From an uncultured Campylobacter sp. (GTDB taxonomy: Bacteria > Campylobacterota > Campylobacteria > Campylobacterales > Campylobacteraceae), in contig NZ_CALJPC010000059.1 in the NCBI RefSeq assembly GCF_937981295.1, positions 1 through 64,000 on the forward strand: 64,000 bases of DNA, in the 5' to 3' direction. The translations under genes were made by a program, and so were the position numbers. Shown here piece by piece: positions 62,774 through 64,000 of this stretch (position 1 is its first letter; every line of letters starts with the position of its first letter). A model generated the notes under the pieces. The model did no database searches, was not told the DNA's origin, and saw nothing but the letters and a program-made list of their open reading frames with translations.

Positions 62774-64000
62774 ATGGCAACGAAGCAGAATGTGCCTGCA
62801 AATTTATACGATCTGGATATGGAGCGCGCTATTTTAAGCTCGCTTTTGCAAAACGAGGACGCATACGGCGAGCTGAGCGAGATAATCTCGGTCGGCGATT
62901 TTTTCTACAAGCCGCACGCCGACATCTACGAGGCGATCGTCAAGTGCTCCTCGCACAACGAGCCGATCGCGCCGAGCTTCGTTAAAAAATGGCTAGCCGA
63001 GCGCTACGACGATGGCGCATTTACCGAGGTCGTAGCCACCAGCGGCGTAGTCGATGCCCCAAAATACGCGCTTGAGCTGCGCGAAAAATCGATCAAGCGC
63101 TCGCTAATCAAGGTCGCGCACGAGATCCCTTCGATGGTAAACGAAGCCGTGCGCAGCAAGGACACCGCCGATAAAATCAGCTCCAAAATTTACGAGCTCA
63201 TTGACGAGGAGCGTCACGGTGGCATCAAAAAATCGCACGAGATCATCGCTGACGTGGTAGAGGAGCTCAAGCGCCAAAAGGCGCTCGCAGGCTCGGAGCT
63301 CGTGGGGCTTGATACGGGCTTTCGTTTCCTAAACGACTGCACGAAGGGGCTAAAGCCCGGCGAGCTCATCATAATCGCCGCTCGCCCCGGCATGGGAAAG
63401 ACCGCCTTTGCGCTAAATTTGATGATGAAAACGCTGCAAAGCGGCAAAGGCGTCGTATTTTTCTCGCTCGAGATGCCCTCTGTGCAGCTGATGTATCGCA
63501 TACTAAGCGCGCTTAGCTCGATCCCGCTAAGCGACATAATGAGCGCCAAGCTCAGCGACGACGATTGGACGCGCTTCAACGACGCCTGCGACGCGGTGCT
63601 GAATATGCCGCTTTTCGTCTATGACAGCGGCTATGTAAACATCCACCAAGTCCGCACCCAGCTGCGCAAACTCAAAGCCGCGGACGCCAATATCGAGCTT
63701 TGCGTGATCGATTACATCGGACTTATGACGAGCACGAGCAACTACTCCGAGCGCCACCTGCAAATCGCCGAAATTTCACGCGGACTCAAGCTCTTGGCGC
63801 GCGAACTAAACATCCCGATCATCGCGCTGTCGCAGCTAAACCGCTCGCTTGAAGCGCGCTCGAACAAACGCCCGATGCTAAGCGATCTGCGCGAAAGCGG
63901 CGCGATCGAGCAGGACGCCGACATCATACTTTTCGTCTATCGCGACGAGGTTTATAAAGAACAGATGGAGCGCGAGCGCATTTCGCGGCTGGAGGCCGAG
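62774..64000 (+). CDS. dnaB: replicative DNA helicase DnaB (partial, runs off the window)
   Basis: The frame from ATG 62774 (GAGGGGAAGCG upstream) is open to the window end, 409 codons. It has the N-terminal DnaB domain (LYDLDMERAILSSLLQNED), the linker, and the RecA-like motor with Walker A AARPGMGKTAFAL near residue 205. Walker B LCVIDYIGLM and IALSQLNRSLEARSNKRPMLSDLRESGAIEQDAD (read in parts) follow. DnaB is the hexameric 5'-3' helicase at the replication fork. The C-terminal 50-70 residues lie beyond the window. Confidence 0.95.
   Translation, partial: MATKQNVPANLYDLDMERAILSSLLQNEDAYGELSEIISVGDFFYKPHADIYEAIVKCSSHNEPIAPSFVKKWLAERYDDGAFTEVVATSGVVDAPKYALELREKSIKRSLIKVAHEIPSMVNEAVRSKDTADKISSKIYELIDEERHGGIKKSHEIIADVVEELKRQKALAGSELVGLDTGFRFLNDCTKGLKPGELIIIAARPGMGKTAFALNLMMKTLQSGKGVVFFSLEMPSVQLMYRILSALSSIPLSDIMSAKLSDDDWTRFNDACDAVLNMPLFVYDSGYVNIHQVRTQLRKLKAADANIELCVIDYIGLMTSTSNYSERHLQIAEISRGLKLLARELNIPIIALSQLNRSLEARSNKRPMLSDLRESGAIEQDADIILFVYRDEVYKEQMERERISRLEAE

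Overview
The window is almost entirely the chromosome of a Campylobacter-type epsilonproteobacterium. The evidence is gene content and order recalled from C. jejuni (pepF, a small protein, a UvrD-family helicase, truB, ispE, smpB, a thioredoxin, clpS, clpA, aat; and hemH, a Gfo/Idh oxidoreductase, alaS, maf, PBP1A), Campylobacter-type Mqo, and TTG starts. The DNA is rich in GC for the genus, and a quinol-type NO reductase and an ecotin homologue are present. Together these point to an oral species of the C. gracilis/showae/rectus kind; this assignment is inference. The first ~1.16 kb does not belong. It is AT-rich, looks like Bacteroidota DNA (an Lrp/AsnC C-terminus plus an unknown partial ORF), and joins the Campylobacter DNA in the middle of two unrelated genes, so it is most likely an assembly or amplification chimera.

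Layout. 1-1160: foreign end. 1157-1303: the first 49 codons of a Sel1/Hcp-like secreted protein, cut by the junction. 1461-2750: hisD. 3.0-13.7 kb: one small exported protein, then a minus-strand block of mostly unrecognised genes that includes a YbaK-type deacylase, an ecotin-like protease inhibitor, two large paralogous Trp/Tyr-rich exported proteins and several small cytosolic proteins. 13.7-20.4 kb: pyruvate kinase, malate:quinone oxidoreductase, an orphan TRAP binding protein and metK. 20.5-35.2 kb: sstT, then a long plus-strand run of housekeeping genes: pepF, an SspB-like protein, a helicase, truB, ispE, smpB, a TlpA-like lipoprotein, clpS, clpA, aat and an FtsI/PBP2-class transpeptidase. 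35.6 kb: a lone nucleotide-sugar dehydrogenase. 36.8-40.1 kb: two tandem ankyrin-repeat genes behind near-identical ~230-bp promoter units. 40.1-47.7 kb: hemH, oxidoreductase, alaS, a membrane protein, maf and PBP1A. 47.8-49.2 kb: AT-rich membrane-protein genes, one frameshifted. 49.3-64 kb: norB with an FNR-like box, yqeY, two envelope proteins, an AsmA-like protein, groES-groEL under a perfect CIRCE element, a disordered basic exported protein, ispG and the start of dnaB.

The genes form some clear functional units. clpS, clpA and aat are consecutive and together supply an N-degron pathway; an SspB-like adaptor candidate and smpB lie upstream. Mqo and a possible dicarboxylate-binding protein are divergent neighbours. 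PBP1A and the FtsI/PBP2-class protein supply peptidoglycan synthesis.

The most striking feature with no explanation from ordinary gene content is a short AT palindrome family, AAATTTAAA to AAATTTTAAAATTT, that fills nearly every long spacer. The same words appear inside or at the edge of low-complexity insertions in otherwise conserved enzymes (PepF, YbaK, HemH) and in the extended N-terminus of one exported protein, where they encode Asn-Leu/Phe-Lys words.
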